Assembly: GCF_017356015.1 (NCBI RefSeq)
Contig: NZ_JAFIQV010000006.1
Span: forward strand, 62,001 to 126,000
Direction of reading: 5' to 3'
Length of the DNA stretch: 64,000 nt
From: Azospirillum sp. SYSU D00513
GTDB taxonomy: Bacteria; Pseudomonadota; Alphaproteobacteria; Azospirillales; Azospirillaceae
The position numbers and the translations under genes were made by a program. Below the pieces are notes generated by a model, which was given only the letters and a program-made list of their open reading frames with translations, did no database searches and had not been told where the DNA came from. Below are positions 43,749 through 53,506 of this stretch, in pieces. Position 1 is the first letter of the stretch; the number at the start of each line of letters is the position of its first letter.

Positions 43749-44518
43749 GCCGCGCCTCCGGCGATGCTGGACAGGGCGACGGCCTGGAGCGCGCCGTGGC
43801 TTCCGTCGTCGGCGAGGCCGGTCGCCGAAAAACCGAACTCATCGATCAGGGCGAGATCATGCGTGGCGACCAGCAGCGCCGCGCCGGCCGCAGCCGCCGT
43901 CTCGCACAGCAGCCCCATGACGACGCGGGCGATGCCGCGGTCGAGCGACGCCGTCGGCTCGTCCGCGATGACCACGCTCGGCCGGTGAGCGAGCGCCCGC
44001 GCGATGGCGACCCGCTGCCGCTGGCCGCCGGACAGGCGGGCGGGGGGGCTGCGGAACAGGGTGTCGATCCTCAACTCCCGGCCCAGCCGGTCGATCCAGT
44101 CGGGGTCGGGCCGTCCGGCGAGGCGCTGGCTCAGCGCGATGTTGTCGCGCACGGAGAGAAATTCCAGCAAGCCGCCCGTCTGGTGGACATAGCCGAAGAC
44201 CTGCGCCCGCAGGCGCGTGAGCAGCGACTCCCGGCCCTCCGCCCAGGCCCGGCCCACATCCACGGCACCGCCGGCCAGCGCCGGGGCATGGACCGTCAGG
44301 ACCGAGGCCGAGGAGGGCGCGCGGGCGCAGGCCACCGTCTCGATGAAGGTGCTCTTTCCGCTGCCGCTGGGACCCAGAACGGCGACCCGGTCGCCGGCGA
44401 ACAGCCGGAAGGCGGACACTCGCAGCCTGAAGCAGCGGTCCGCGTCCTGCCGTTCCGTCAGCAGCTCCGCGATGTCGATCAGGGGCACCGCCGCTTCCCC
44501 ATGTCCGGCGTCCGTCAT
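43745..44518 (-). CDS. LolD/MacB-type ABC transporter ATPase
   Basis: The product is 257 residues. Walker A G-P-S-G-S-G-K-S-T, Q-loop Y-V-H-Q-T, signature L-S-G-G-Q-R-Q-R-V-A, Walker B V-V-I-A-D-E-P-T-A-S-L-D and H-loop A-T-H-D are all intact. It is coupled by ATGA to both the vWA gene upstream and the permease gene downstream, so the three products are probably made in fixed ratio. Confidence 0.93.
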   Translation of the reverse strand: MTDAGHGEAAVPLIDIAELLTERQDADRCFRLRVSAFRLFAGDRVAVLGPSGSGKSTFIETVACARAPSSASVLTVHAPALAGGAVDVGRAWAEGRESLLTRLRAQVFGYVHQTGGLLEFLSVRDNIALSQRLAGRPDPDWIDRLGRELRIDTLFRSPPARLSGGQRQRVAIARALAHRPSVVIADEPTASLDRGIARVVMGLLCETAAAAGAALLVATHDLALIDEFGFSATGLADDGSHGALQAVALSSIAGGAA

Positions 44519-46542
44519 GGCATCAGGCTGATCGGAACGGGGTAGACGGCTTCCTCGAGCCCGGCCGCGGGGTTGAGCTTCACCCAGCGGTCGACGTCCT
44601 GGAAATAGCTCTTGTAGATCTGCTGCTTGGACCGGATCCCGGTCAGCAGCTCATGGAGCTGGGCGTCGCTCAGCGCCTCGAGCGTTTCCTGCCCGTGCGA
44701 CAGCAGGCTGCTCTGGTAGGGCAGATGGTTCACGAAGCCCGACACCAGATCCTTGAGGCTGCGCACCTCGTCCGGGTTGGGCACATGGCTGGCGAAGTTG
44801 GGGTCCAGCGACTGCAGGGCGGTCGGGTCGGTCTGCGCCGTCGCCAGGACGTGGCGCAGCTGCGCGAAGAAGGACTGGCTGCCTCCCGTCGCGTCCAGGC
44901 GGCGTGTCGAGGCCTGCGAGATCGCGTCCAGCGCCTGGTAGAGTTCGTTGAGCTGGTTGCGCGTCAGCAGGACGTTGACGTCGAAGGCCTGGCGCGCCAT
45001 CGGGTCGGCCGGGTCGAAATCCGCGGCCCAGCCTTCGAGCACCGTCGGCGCGCGGCTGTTCTGCCGGTTGCCGAGCCAGGCGAGCTGCATGGCGCGGCCG
45101 GCGTCCAGGACCGGGGACGCCTGTGCTCCGGCGGCCGGGGTGGCCGGGGTGGCCGGGGCCGCGCCGCTGGCCATCTGGCCCTGCGACGCGTTCACCGACA
45201 TCTGCACGATGTCGTCGGCCAGCTGGTCGATCGTCGTGCCGAACCGCTCCAGATCGCCCTCGGGAACGGACAGGGAGTAGCGGCGGTCCGTCGGGCGGAA
45301 CCGCGAGAGCTGGTTGAACTGGCTCTCCGCCTGGGCGTGATGTTCCTTGCCCTGAGGCGTCTTCAGCAGGATGGAGATGATCGCGGTCGCCCGGTCGGGC
45401 GCGCTGGCGTCCGTCGCCATGTCCGACGGGCTGATCCGGGTCGAGCTGCGCGGATCGTTCGCCTCGCGGACCGGCGCGTCCGAGATCAGGATGACGTAGC
45501 GGCCGCCGAACTTCGGCCAGCTCTCCATGCGCAGCGCGGTCTGGATTCCGGCGAGACCGTCCTCGATGAAGCCGGCGTTGGAGACCTGGGATTCCTCGAT
45601 CTCCTCGATCGACTTCAGGAAGGCCGAGGCGTCGAAGGTCTCCTTCAGCGGGTGGAAGACGCGCGTCAGGTAATCCTGGCCGGTCCGCCCGTCCAGGGAG
45701 TCGCGGAAACCGACGAGCCCGAAGCTGACCTTGTCCCCGATCGAGGACTGGCGGATCCGCTCCATCACCCGGCGCACGGTCGTGCGCGTCCGGTCGATGT
45801 ATTTGCCCATGGAAATGGTGGTGTCGATGACGAAGACGACCCCGGTCTTGAACTCCGCCAGGGCCTGCTGCTGCGTCACCTCGTCCGCTTCTTCCGGCAG
45901 GGGAAGGGACACCGAGGCGACCTTCACCAGCTTGGTTCCGCCCCGGCGGCGCAGGCCGGGCACCTGGACGTCCTGCGCTTCCAGGATCGGCAGCAGGTAG
46001 AAGGAGGACCGGAAATCCGCCACGGGCTGCGGCTCCATGGCCAGGACCCCGCTGTCCGGCGGCAGAGAGCGCGACCTCGCCCCTTCCACGAGCCGCGTGA
46101 CGCGCTCGCCCCGGCGCTGGTCGGCGAGCAGGGCGTCGAGCGGCGGGCGCTGGTCGAAGAACAGCACCGGAGGGCGGTTCGGCGCCTGGTTGAAGGCCAG
46201 CGCGACCGCCTGGCGCCAGGGCACCGTCGCGCTCTCCGGAAGCCAGCCGGTGGGCGCCTGGTTCCGGTTCGGACCGACGCGCAGCCAGCTCTTGCCGCCC
46301 TCGACCTTGCGCTCGAACACATAGAAATGCGTGAAGGTCGGCAGCGCGGCGCCACCGGATGCCAGGGCGGCTCCGGGGTTCGCGCTGAGGGCGGCAAGAG
46401 GCCGGGTGAGGATGCGCTGGTCGAGGCCGGGCACCCCCTCGACGGCGAGCGGCTGCGCCGCGCGCGCCTCCGGCACGCCCCCGGCCATGCTCCCCAGGAA
46501 CACGCCGGCCAGAAGCGCCGCCTTCAATGTCTTCGCAAGCAT
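44515..46542 (-). CDS. Periplasmic SH3b-vWA protein
   Basis: The product is 675 residues. ATG 46542 follows GGGAG and begins with a Sec signal peptide (L-L-A-G-V-F-L-G-S-M-A-G-G...A-R-A-A). An SH3-like segment lies at ~70-105 (S-W-L-R-V-G-P...G-W-L-P-E). A von Willebrand A domain lies at ~235-440 with MIDAS D-T-T-I-S-M-G and L-I-S-D-A-P. A helical C-terminal third contains a low-complexity A-T-P-A-T-P-A linker. Such proteins bind partners through a metal site. It is coupled to the ABC ATPase gene. Confidence 0.8.
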   Translation of the reverse strand: MLAKTLKAALLAGVFLGSMAGGVPEARAAQPLAVEGVPGLDQRILTRPLAALSANPGAALASGGAALPTFTHFYVFERKVEGGKSWLRVGPNRNQAPTGWLPESATVPWRQAVALAFNQAPNRPPVLFFDQRPPLDALLADQRRGERVTRLVEGARSRSLPPDSGVLAMEPQPVADFRSSFYLLPILEAQDVQVPGLRRRGGTKLVKVASVSLPLPEEADEVTQQQALAEFKTGVVFVIDTTISMGKYIDRTRTTVRRVMERIRQSSIGDKVSFGLVGFRDSLDGRTGQDYLTRVFHPLKETFDASAFLKSIEEIEESQVSNAGFIEDGLAGIQTALRMESWPKFGGRYVILISDAPVREANDPRSSTRISPSDMATDASAPDRATAIISILLKTPQGKEHHAQAESQFNQLSRFRPTDRRYSLSVPEGDLERFGTTIDQLADDIVQMSVNASQGQMASGAAPATPATPAAGAQASPVLDAGRAMQLAWLGNRQNSRAPTVLEGWAADFDPADPMARQAFDVNVLLTRNQLNELYQALDAISQASTRRLDATGGSQSFFAQLRHVLATAQTDPTALQSLDPNFASHVPNPDEVRSLKDLVSGFVNHLPYQSSLLSHGQETLEALSDAQLHELLTGIRSKQQIYKSYFQDVDRWVKLNPAAGLEEAVYPVPISLMP

Positions 46543-46559
46543 CGCTCGTTCTCCCAATG

Positions 46560-47699
46560 TCACCGGCATGCGTTCTTCGCCTTGGGCACCTCGAGGCGCA
46601 GGGCCTCGCTCGCCAGCACGTCGCCCTCATCGGCCCGCCGCGTGATCTCCGTCTCCAGGCGGCCGAGCGCCGCGGACGCGCCGGTTTCTCCGGCGGCACA
46701 GGCCCGCGCGTAGAGCTGGAGCGCCGCGATGTCGTTCGGTTCCCGGTACAGCCCCGGCGCGAATTCCACGGAGTCGAGGGCCTGCGCCAGATGCAGCAGC
46801 GTCGGCCCGTAGCTCTCGGCCTCCGGCCTGCGGAACTGCCGCCAGGCTTCGTCGGCGTTGCCGGCGGCGGCGGCGGCGAGGCCGCGCTCGTGCAGTTCGG
46901 CCAGCGTCAGCGGGGGAGGCGGCGGCGCGGGGGCCGCCGGAGGCGCCGGAGTCTGGGAGGGTGCGGGTTGCGGTGCCGCGGCGGTCTGTTCCTCACCCTG
47001 CGGGTACAGCAGGAAGGCGGCGAAGGCCGCCGCCACGATCAGCACAAGAAGGATGACCGGCAGCAGCCAGGATCGCCCCGTCTTGTTTCTATCGGGCGGC
47101 GGAGTATCAGGGGGCGGAGTATCGGGGGGCGGAGAAACAGGGACCGTTTCCGTCTGCGACTCCGACACGACGGGCTCCGGCTCTGGCTCGACCGGCTGCA
47201 CCACAACCGGCTGCACCACCTCGACCGGCGGCGGCGGAGGTGGCGGAGGAGGAGAAGGAGTGGGCGGGGGAGGCGGCGGGGGCGGAGGCGGTGCCACCGT
47301 CACCGGTGTCAGAAAGGAGGAACCGCCGCGGGCGCTCGGATCGCCGGCGGGGGGAACGGCGGTGGAGGGGGGGGTGACCCCCTGCCACATGGCCTGACCC
47401 TCGAGTTTCAGATCCGGCAGCAGGATCCGCACCGGCGTGAAATCCTCGATGAGCGCGGTGACCCGCTCGCCCAACGACACGACGAGGTCGGTCCCTTCGT
47501 CGCGGACCGGGGAGGCCTGCCAGCGGTATTCGACCGCCTGCCAGCCCCGCTGGCCGAGATAGGGGGATTCGGGATCCTCCTGGGCGATGACCACATCCAC
47601 CGGGCCGCTTGCGCGGCCGGCGGCGGCGGGAATCACCACGGCGGCGACACCGCCCCTCGGGTAATGGTCGTCGTCCTTGATCTCATAAGGCAGGCGCAT
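46560..47699 (-). CDS. Membrane protein with proline-rich linkers (possible SrfA counterpart)
   Basis: The product is 379 residues. The N-terminal ~110 residues form a cytoplasmic domain (L-P-Y-E-I-K-D-D-D-H-Y-P-R-G-G-V). A long Pro/Val/Glu-rich linker (~120-235) and one membrane helix (L-L-P-V-I-L-L-V-L-I-V-A-A-A-F-A-A-F) follow. A second Pro-rich linker precedes a periplasmic helical domain resembling TPR/Sel1 repeats (A-L-Q-L-Y-A-R-A-C-A-A-G...A-L-G-R-L). Position next to srfC suggests it takes the place of SrfA, but similarity was not established. Confidence 0.6.
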   Translation of the reverse strand: MRLPYEIKDDDHYPRGGVAAVVIPAAAGRASGPVDVVIAQEDPESPYLGQRGWQAVEYRWQASPVRDEGTDLVVSLGERVTALIEDFTPVRILLPDLKLEGQAMWQGVTPPSTAVPPAGDPSARGGSSFLTPVTVAPPPPPPPPPPTPSPPPPPPPPPVEVVQPVVVQPVEPEPEPVVSESQTETVPVSPPPDTPPPDTPPPDRNKTGRSWLLPVILLVLIVAAAFAAFLLYPQGEEQTAAAPQPAPSQTPAPPAAPAPPPPPLTLAELHERGLAAAAAGNADEAWRQFRRPEAESYGPTLLHLAQALDSVEFAPGLYREPNDIAALQLYARACAAGETGASAALGRLETEITRRADEGDVLASEALRLEVPKAKNACR

Positions 47700-47726
47700 C
47701 GTGGCTCACTGTGCAGGCGGGTAGCG

Positions 47727-50399
47727 TCAAAGGCGGAAGGCGTCGAGAATGGCGCCGAGGCGGGCGTTCTGTTCCGGGTCGACCAGCTGGCCGGCGCTCG
47801 AGGACGCGTTCTCGCGGGTCAGGGCCAGGAAGGCCCTGGCCCATTCCGTCGGAAACTGTCGGCGCAGAGCCGACAGGGAGGCCTCGTCGGCGGGCAAGTC
47901 CGGCATGTCGCCGGGCGAAAGCGGGCGCACCGCCGTGAAGGCGCTCCGCGCCTGCGCGGCGATGTCGGCATCGGGGGCTTCCTCCATCAGCCGGCGGCCG
48001 GCGTCGCTGACGAAGTCGTTGATGATCAGGCTCGTGCCCAGCGCCACGGCGGCGGCGGTCGCCGCCGGGGACTGGCGGTAGCCGATGACCTTGTCGGTGT
48101 GGGCATCGATCCGCTCGATCAGGCGGAGCCGCCGGGCGCCGCTCTCCAACTCGTCGGCGAAGGTCTGGAACTGTTCCGGGGTCAGGCCGAAATAGCTGGT
48201 GAGGGCGGTGTCCCCCGTCTTGCGCAGCAGCCCGTCGAGCCAGCGGGCGATCGCCGCGCTGCCGTAGGTCTCGCGGCGCGGCGCCGCCTGGACCGGGGCG
48301 GCCGTTGCCGCCGATCCTCCCGACCCGCCCAGAGCATCGAAGTCGATGCCGAAATCGTCGGCCGGCGGCTTCGCGGCGGGTGCGTTGGCGGGCTTCGCGG
48401 CGTTCCGGTCACGCCGCGCGAAGTCGAAATAGGCCTGCCGGAGCGCCAGTTCCTCGACCCCCAGCTCCTGCAGGAACAGGCCGATCGGCTGGCCGGAGGC
48501 GCCGAGCGCGCGGAACGCCTCCATCGCGCGGGCCGTGCGGCGGTCCAGCCGTTCCTTGATATCGTCCTTGTCGAAATAGGTCGAGAGCTTGGCGGACAGC
48601 TCCAGGGCCAGAGCCTCGGCCCTCGGCCGGATCTGATCGTATTTCAGATCGGGGGCGCAGACCGGTGCCAGCGCCTCGGCGAGGTGCGACACGCCGCCGT
48701 CGTTGAAGGCCATCATGGCGTCGACCTTCTGGTCGAGATCGGACACATGGGTCCGGACCAGATGGTTCTCGGCCAGTGCCTTGCGGAAGGCGGGCAGCAG
48801 CCGGTTCTCGAAATCGGGCGTCAGCGCGGCTTCGTCGCGCACCACCCGGTCGGTGGGAGGGCCGTCGTAGACGAAGATGCTCTGCTGTTCGACCGCCTTC
48901 GGATTGCGCAGCATGAAGCTGTTGTCGAAGGGCCGGTTCGGGTGCCATTCCGTGGTCCAGCCGGGGAAGGACCGGAAATTGGTGTCGAAGCGGTTCTCGA
49001 TCTGCTGGTCCATGCCGGCGCCGGCCGCGAGATCGAAAAGCCGGTCGCACTTGGTCATGCAGAACAGCAGGCTGGTGCTGCGCCTAGCACGCTCCCGGGG
49101 GGTGGCCCCATGGGTCTTGACGATCCAGCCCCCGACCAGCTCGGGAAGCTTGGCGACCTCCATGTTGCTGTCGGGAATGCACAGCATCATGGTGTTGAGG
49201 TCGAGATCGGCCACGTAGTTGTCGAACAGCACCGCGACCTTGCCGCGCAGCAGGCAATTCTCGCGGGGCGGGCGCTCGCCCGCCTTGACGTCGCGCCTCA
49301 GGTACTTCTCGGGCGTCTTGTCCTCGCGGGAGCGCGCGCCTGGGAAGTCGAGAAGATCGGTGTGCTCCAGGAACGGCCAGGGCGCACGGTCCAGCGTCAC
49401 GCGCAGTTCGGACGTCAGGGCGGTGACCACCGACTTCCGGAGCGAGACCTGCGTCCGGTCGGCCAGCGCCAGCCGGACGATCTGCGCGCCCGGGCCGCTG
49501 CTCTGGGCCAATTCGTAGATGCGGTCCACATGGAGGACGCCCGCGGAGGTGTCGCGGATCGATTCCATCTGGGCAAAGGCCACCGTCGAGTGCGCGAGCT
49601 GGTCGAGCGCGCCCTTCAATTCGGTGAAAAGACCGTCGAATTCCGGCAGGTTGCCCCAGAGCGGCGACAGGGCGCGGACGCGGGCCGGCCCGCTCAGCAA
49701 CGGGAGCAGCCGTTCCATCGCCGGCCAATAGGCCTCCGCCAGCTCCGGGATCTGCATGTAGGGATGGGCGGTCAGGCTCTCCTCGAAATACTCGCGGAGC
49801 TCCAGAACATCCTCCATCCGCAGGCCCGGCGCCGGTGTGCGTCCGGCCTGCGGCTCCAGTTCATCGACCATCCGGTCGATCCATGAGACGTGCAACGGGT
49901 CGCGCGGCTCGTAGGTGCCCGAGAGATCGAACAGGAAGCTGTTGGCCAGGATCTTGACGAGGTCCACCTCGCGCAGGAGCCGCAGGACCACGGGGAAGCC
50001 GGGCGGGGTGGGGTAGGGGGTGATGGAGAAGCGGGTGACGAGGCCGGTGGTCTCCTTGCCGCCCTGAGGATTGACCTGGCTCAGGAAGTCCAGCTCCTCC
50101 CGTTCGGCGCCCTCGCCGAACACCACCCTGGCCGGCCGTTCGGTCGGGGTGATGAACTTGCCGATCAGAAAGGACTTGCCGGCCTGGCTGGGCCCGAACA
50201 CCGCCGCCGACATCGGGCGCACGGCGGCGGTGGCCAGCCGGTTGGCCTCGACGATGTGGGTCTTCAGGCTGCGCTCCAGCCCGGAGCGCGCCGGGCCGAC
50301 GAGCTTGGCGTTGTCCGTTATCCAGCCCAGCGCGTCCTTGGCGGCCTGCGCCATGGACAGGGAACTCTTGCCGAGGGCTTGATCCTTATCGCGTACCAT
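47727..50399 (-). CDS. srfC: SrfC family, dynamin-like GTPase
   Basis: The product is 890 residues. Large-GTPase motifs are visible: G1 G-P-S-Q-A-G-K-S (69-76), G3 D-F-P-G (351-354) and G4 T-K-C-D (449-452). Long helical regions lie before and after, typical of bacterial dynamin-like proteins. The family is annotated as 'putative virulence factor' after Salmonella SrfC, but its biochemical role is not settled. No membrane helix is evident except weak segments around ~790-815 (A-T-A-A-A-V-A-L-G-T-S-L-I-I). It follows srfB by 16 bp, so the two are likely co-translated. Confidence 0.85.
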   Translation of the reverse strand: MVRDKDQALGKSSLSMAQAAKDALGWITDNAKLVGPARSGLERSLKTHIVEANRLATAAVRPMSAAVFGPSQAGKSFLIGKFITPTERPARVVFGEGAEREELDFLSQVNPQGGKETTGLVTRFSITPYPTPPGFPVVLRLLREVDLVKILANSFLFDLSGTYEPRDPLHVSWIDRMVDELEPQAGRTPAPGLRMEDVLELREYFEESLTAHPYMQIPELAEAYWPAMERLLPLLSGPARVRALSPLWGNLPEFDGLFTELKGALDQLAHSTVAFAQMESIRDTSAGVLHVDRIYELAQSSGPGAQIVRLALADRTQVSLRKSVVTALTSELRVTLDRAPWPFLEHTDLLDFPGARSREDKTPEKYLRRDVKAGERPPRENCLLRGKVAVLFDNYVADLDLNTMMLCIPDSNMEVAKLPELVGGWIVKTHGATPRERARRSTSLLFCMTKCDRLFDLAAGAGMDQQIENRFDTNFRSFPGWTTEWHPNRPFDNSFMLRNPKAVEQQSIFVYDGPPTDRVVRDEAALTPDFENRLLPAFRKALAENHLVRTHVSDLDQKVDAMMAFNDGGVSHLAEALAPVCAPDLKYDQIRPRAEALALELSAKLSTYFDKDDIKERLDRRTARAMEAFRALGASGQPIGLFLQELGVEELALRQAYFDFARRDRNAAKPANAPAAKPPADDFGIDFDALGGSGGSAATAAPVQAAPRRETYGSAAIARWLDGLLRKTGDTALTSYFGLTPEQFQTFADELESGARRLRLIERIDAHTDKVIGYRQSPAATAAAVALGTSLIINDFVSDAGRRLMEEAPDADIAAQARSAFTAVRPLSPGDMPDLPADEASLSALRRQFPTEWARAFLALTRENASSSAGQLVDPEQNARLGAILDAFRL

Positions 50400-50415
50400 G
50401 GGGGTTCTCTTCCTC

Positions 50416-53400
50416 TCAGCCCTGCGAGTTCATGGTGAGCAGACCGCTGTCCAGCCAGTAGCCGGCCTCCTGGCCGCGCTCGACGCGCAGGGTCTGGAGG
50501 CTCGGGGGTTTCAGCCTGTCGGTCACGTCCTCGCCGTTGGCGTCCTTGACCTGCTGCACGTCGAAATCCTCCAGGGCGCCCTCGTCGTCCTCCACGGCTT
50601 CGTTCTTGCGTTCGAAGGTCACCGAGAGCGGCATCGCCAGCTGCCCGGCGTCCGCGGAGTTCCGGAAGTCGAGGAAGTAAAGCGGCGTCGTCTTCCAGCG
50701 CTCCAGGGGAAGCTGCCGGTACCCGATGAAGGCGGGCGGCGTCACCGCGACCGTGCGGCTGGTGGCCTGCTCGTTCCGGTCCAGGTCGATGTCGGAGAAG
50801 ATCAGCTTCTCCGTCCGGATCTGGTCGTTGATCTCCATCACGCCGATGTAGCGGGCGGTGGAGCGCATGCGGAAGTCGCCCGTGCGCACGAGCATGCCCT
50901 CCACCTGCCCGGCGCAGACCTGGCAGAGCATGGCCCCGACCGCCGCGGTCGTCTTCGGGTCCTCGACCCGGAAGGTGGCGGAATGGAACGGGTACCAGTT
51001 GCCGATCTCGTAGGAGTCCATCGGCACGATCCGGCTGGGCGGAACCGGCGCCTGGCCGATGATCATGTCCTTGATGACCGGGAAGCAGGACGGCCGGCCG
51101 GACAGCAGGAGAACGTCGCAGTCGTAGGAGCGGACCACGTCGCAGATGTCCGTCAGCATGCCGCGGACGACGCCGCGGATGGTCGCGGCGATGTTCGAGC
51201 GCCGGGTCCGCAGGACCACCTGGTCGAGGCTGAAGCCGGAGCCCCCGCTTCGCCGGGCGGCCTCCTCCACGTAGTCGATGACGGCGCGCCGGGGCTGCCG
51301 GTCCGCCGGGAAGCTGTCGGCCAGCCGCAGGACCAGCTCCTCGTCCCCGGCATGCCGCGCGCCCGCCTCGTAACGGCTCAGCAGGGCGAGCGCCGCCGGT
51401 CTCAGCACCTGGTTGACGAACAGGGCGCGCAGGGTCCGTTCCTGCTGGGACATGCCCTCGCGTTCGCTGCTGAAACGCTCGACGAGAAAATTATCGGGGT
51501 AAGTCACCCCCGCCTCGGCGAGAGTCTGGCGCAGGCAGGGCAGCACCTCGTCCTCGATCACCTGCTTCAATATGTCGTCGCCCGCGAGCCGGAAGCCCTC
51601 GCGGAAGAGCTGCCGGGGCAGGATGGTGCGGTCGTTGTCCGTGACCTCATGCTGGATGATCATGAGGTCGGTGGTTCCGCCGCCCATGTCCATGCTGGCC
51701 ACGCGCAGCATGGGGTTCCCACCGGCGTCCTGCCGGTTGCGGCGCATCATCGTGAAGAAGTCGCGCGGCGCGCTCTGCAGCTTCTGCGTGATCTCGTTGT
51801 AGAGGTAGACCAGGTGCGTGGCGGTCGCCTCGTCCCATTCGGTCTTGAGTTCGGGGCGGCGGCGCAGCGGCTGGGTCGCGTCCCAGTCCATCACCTCCCA
51901 CAGCAGGTCGATGGCGGATTTCGCGAGAAGCTTCAGCGCCTTCTGCTCGGCCACCGGGGTCGCCGAGGGGACCGTCAGGATCACGTTGCGCAGAACGCGC
52001 GGCTCCTCGCTGCGCGCCCGATGGGCGCGGGTGGAGGGGGCGTTGATCTGGATCAGCGCATGGGCCAGAAGCTCCGTCAGCATCAGCATGTAGAGGGAGC
52101 GCCGCGAATAGGCGGGCTTCATGCCGGGGAAGTCACCCGGCTTCAGCTTGTTGCCGTTCTGCTTGAGCTTGCTCGGGATGGGACCGCGGATCGGCGGCAC
52201 CCGCTCGCCCACCGGCAGGAGCCCGCCGTTGTTCACCCACGGGGTGGCGCGCTCCGACTTGTCCCACAGGTAGCGCTTGGGGCTGGAAAGCCCGCTGCGT
52301 CCTTGCGTGCCGTCGGTCAGCGAGGCGAGCCAGGCCGCCTCCGGCCCGACGCGCACCGGGCTGGGCCACCAGAAGGCGTCGCGCACCGGCCGCCCGGACA
52401 TGCGCGAGTAGGCGCCGAGGTTGAAATTGGCGGTGTGGAACTCGATCCGGCTCTCGAAGGGGTCGGCATAGGTGTGGGCCGGGTTGGACAGGTCCCGCAA
52501 CTCCAGCCGGTAGGCCTGGCTCATGTCGAGCCGCTGCGTCCCCTCGGAGGAGTCCTCGATCAGGATCCCGCAGGTGCGGCTGTTGCCGATGTCGATGACG
52601 AGGTTCACGGGGATCGGCTTCTGGTCGCGCGCGTAGGGCGCCTCGTCCAGGAAGCGCAGGCGCGGCAGGATCGGTCCGTCCGGCGCACCGGCGGGACGGT
52701 CGGGCGCGCTGCCGTCACCAAGCACCTTCAGCAGGACCGCGTAGCTCGCCCAGTAGATGCCGCCGTTGGGCAGATCGTCGAGCGTCACCTTCCGGCCGTT
52801 GCGCCGCGCGCTCTCCGCGGCGAGATGGTTGTCCCGGAGCCAGGAGCGGACCCATTCGGTGTTCAGGAAGGGGTTCACGTCCCGGAAGCCGGTGGCGAGC
52901 GCGAAGGGCGCCATGTCCGTCGCGTCCCGGGGCTCTGGCATGACGTACCGGTTGCCGGCGGGACGCGGCCCGAGAAGGGTGTCGAGCGCCAGGGTGACCC
53001 GCCACCGGTTGCCGTCGGCGTCCGGCTCCGGCAGCTTCGTCACGAACAGGCGCGACCAGTTGAATGGGCCCTCGTCGAACACCCCGTCTTCCAGGATGCG
53101 CAGGACGGGGGCCGGCATCCAGCGTCCCGCGAGCAGGTCGAGCACCTGGTCGCCCCGGACGAGGAACACGTCCTCCTCGTCCACGGACATCCTCATGCCG
53201 GTGGCCGGATCCTCGTAATAGGGCTGCTTCTCCTCGTCGTGGCTGACCTCGTGCAGCTGCACGGGCTGCCGGCCGTCCTCCAGCTCCCCGGCGAGCGGCT
53301 GGCAGTAGAAATGCTGCCGCACCTGACCGGCGAAGGCGGCCGTCACGCCGAAGTCGAGAAACTGGATGCCGGTGTTGGGGATCAGCGTGACGACGCTGCC

Positions 53401-53430
53401 TTTTTGCCAGCGGAACAGGCTTTTCAACAT
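50416..53430 (-). CDS. srfB: SrfB family, actin/Hsp70-like ATPase
   Basis: The product is 1004 residues. ATG 53430 with AAGGA ~10 nt upstream is preferred over GTG 53439. Actin/Hsp70-fold motifs are clear: phosphate-1 V-I-D-I-G-N-S-R-T-C (~278-287) and phosphate-2 M-D-M-G-G-G-T-T-D (~580-588), with an adenosine-type loop L-L-S-G-R-P-S. Family members are ~1000 residues and accompany SrfC. With the GTPase next to it and membrane partners around, it probably powers or scaffolds an envelope complex; the function is not experimentally defined to my knowledge. Confidence 0.88.
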   Translation of the reverse strand: MLKSLFRWQKGSVVTLIPNTGIQFLDFGVTAAFAGQVRQHFYCQPLAGELEDGRQPVQLHEVSHDEEKQPYYEDPATGMRMSVDEEDVFLVRGDQVLDLLAGRWMPAPVLRILEDGVFDEGPFNWSRLFVTKLPEPDADGNRWRVTLALDTLLGPRPAGNRYVMPEPRDATDMAPFALATGFRDVNPFLNTEWVRSWLRDNHLAAESARRNGRKVTLDDLPNGGIYWASYAVLLKVLGDGSAPDRPAGAPDGPILPRLRFLDEAPYARDQKPIPVNLVIDIGNSRTCGILIEDSSEGTQRLDMSQAYRLELRDLSNPAHTYADPFESRIEFHTANFNLGAYSRMSGRPVRDAFWWPSPVRVGPEAAWLASLTDGTQGRSGLSSPKRYLWDKSERATPWVNNGGLLPVGERVPPIRGPIPSKLKQNGNKLKPGDFPGMKPAYSRRSLYMLMLTELLAHALIQINAPSTRAHRARSEEPRVLRNVILTVPSATPVAEQKALKLLAKSAIDLLWEVMDWDATQPLRRRPELKTEWDEATATHLVYLYNEITQKLQSAPRDFFTMMRRNRQDAGGNPMLRVASMDMGGGTTDLMIIQHEVTDNDRTILPRQLFREGFRLAGDDILKQVIEDEVLPCLRQTLAEAGVTYPDNFLVERFSSEREGMSQQERTLRALFVNQVLRPAALALLSRYEAGARHAGDEELVLRLADSFPADRQPRRAVIDYVEEAARRSGGSGFSLDQVVLRTRRSNIAATIRGVVRGMLTDICDVVRSYDCDVLLLSGRPSCFPVIKDMIIGQAPVPPSRIVPMDSYEIGNWYPFHSATFRVEDPKTTAAVGAMLCQVCAGQVEGMLVRTGDFRMRSTARYIGVMEINDQIRTEKLIFSDIDLDRNEQATSRTVAVTPPAFIGYRQLPLERWKTTPLYFLDFRNSADAGQLAMPLSVTFERKNEAVEDDEGALEDFDVQQVKDANGEDVTDRLKPPSLQTLRVERGQEAGYWLDSGLLTMNSQG

Positions 53431-53506
53431 TGCTCGCACATCCTTGGTTTCTCGACGGTCGACTCTAAGCGGTGCGCAATCCCGGCCTGGCGGGCAGGCC
53501 GGTTCT

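Noticed and set aside
46527..49886. 1119-residue open frame on the plus strand
   Set aside because: It lies antisense to the SrfA-like and SrfC genes, is very rich in R, G, A and D, and shows no domain motif or ribosome-binding site. GC-rich DNA yields such shadows.
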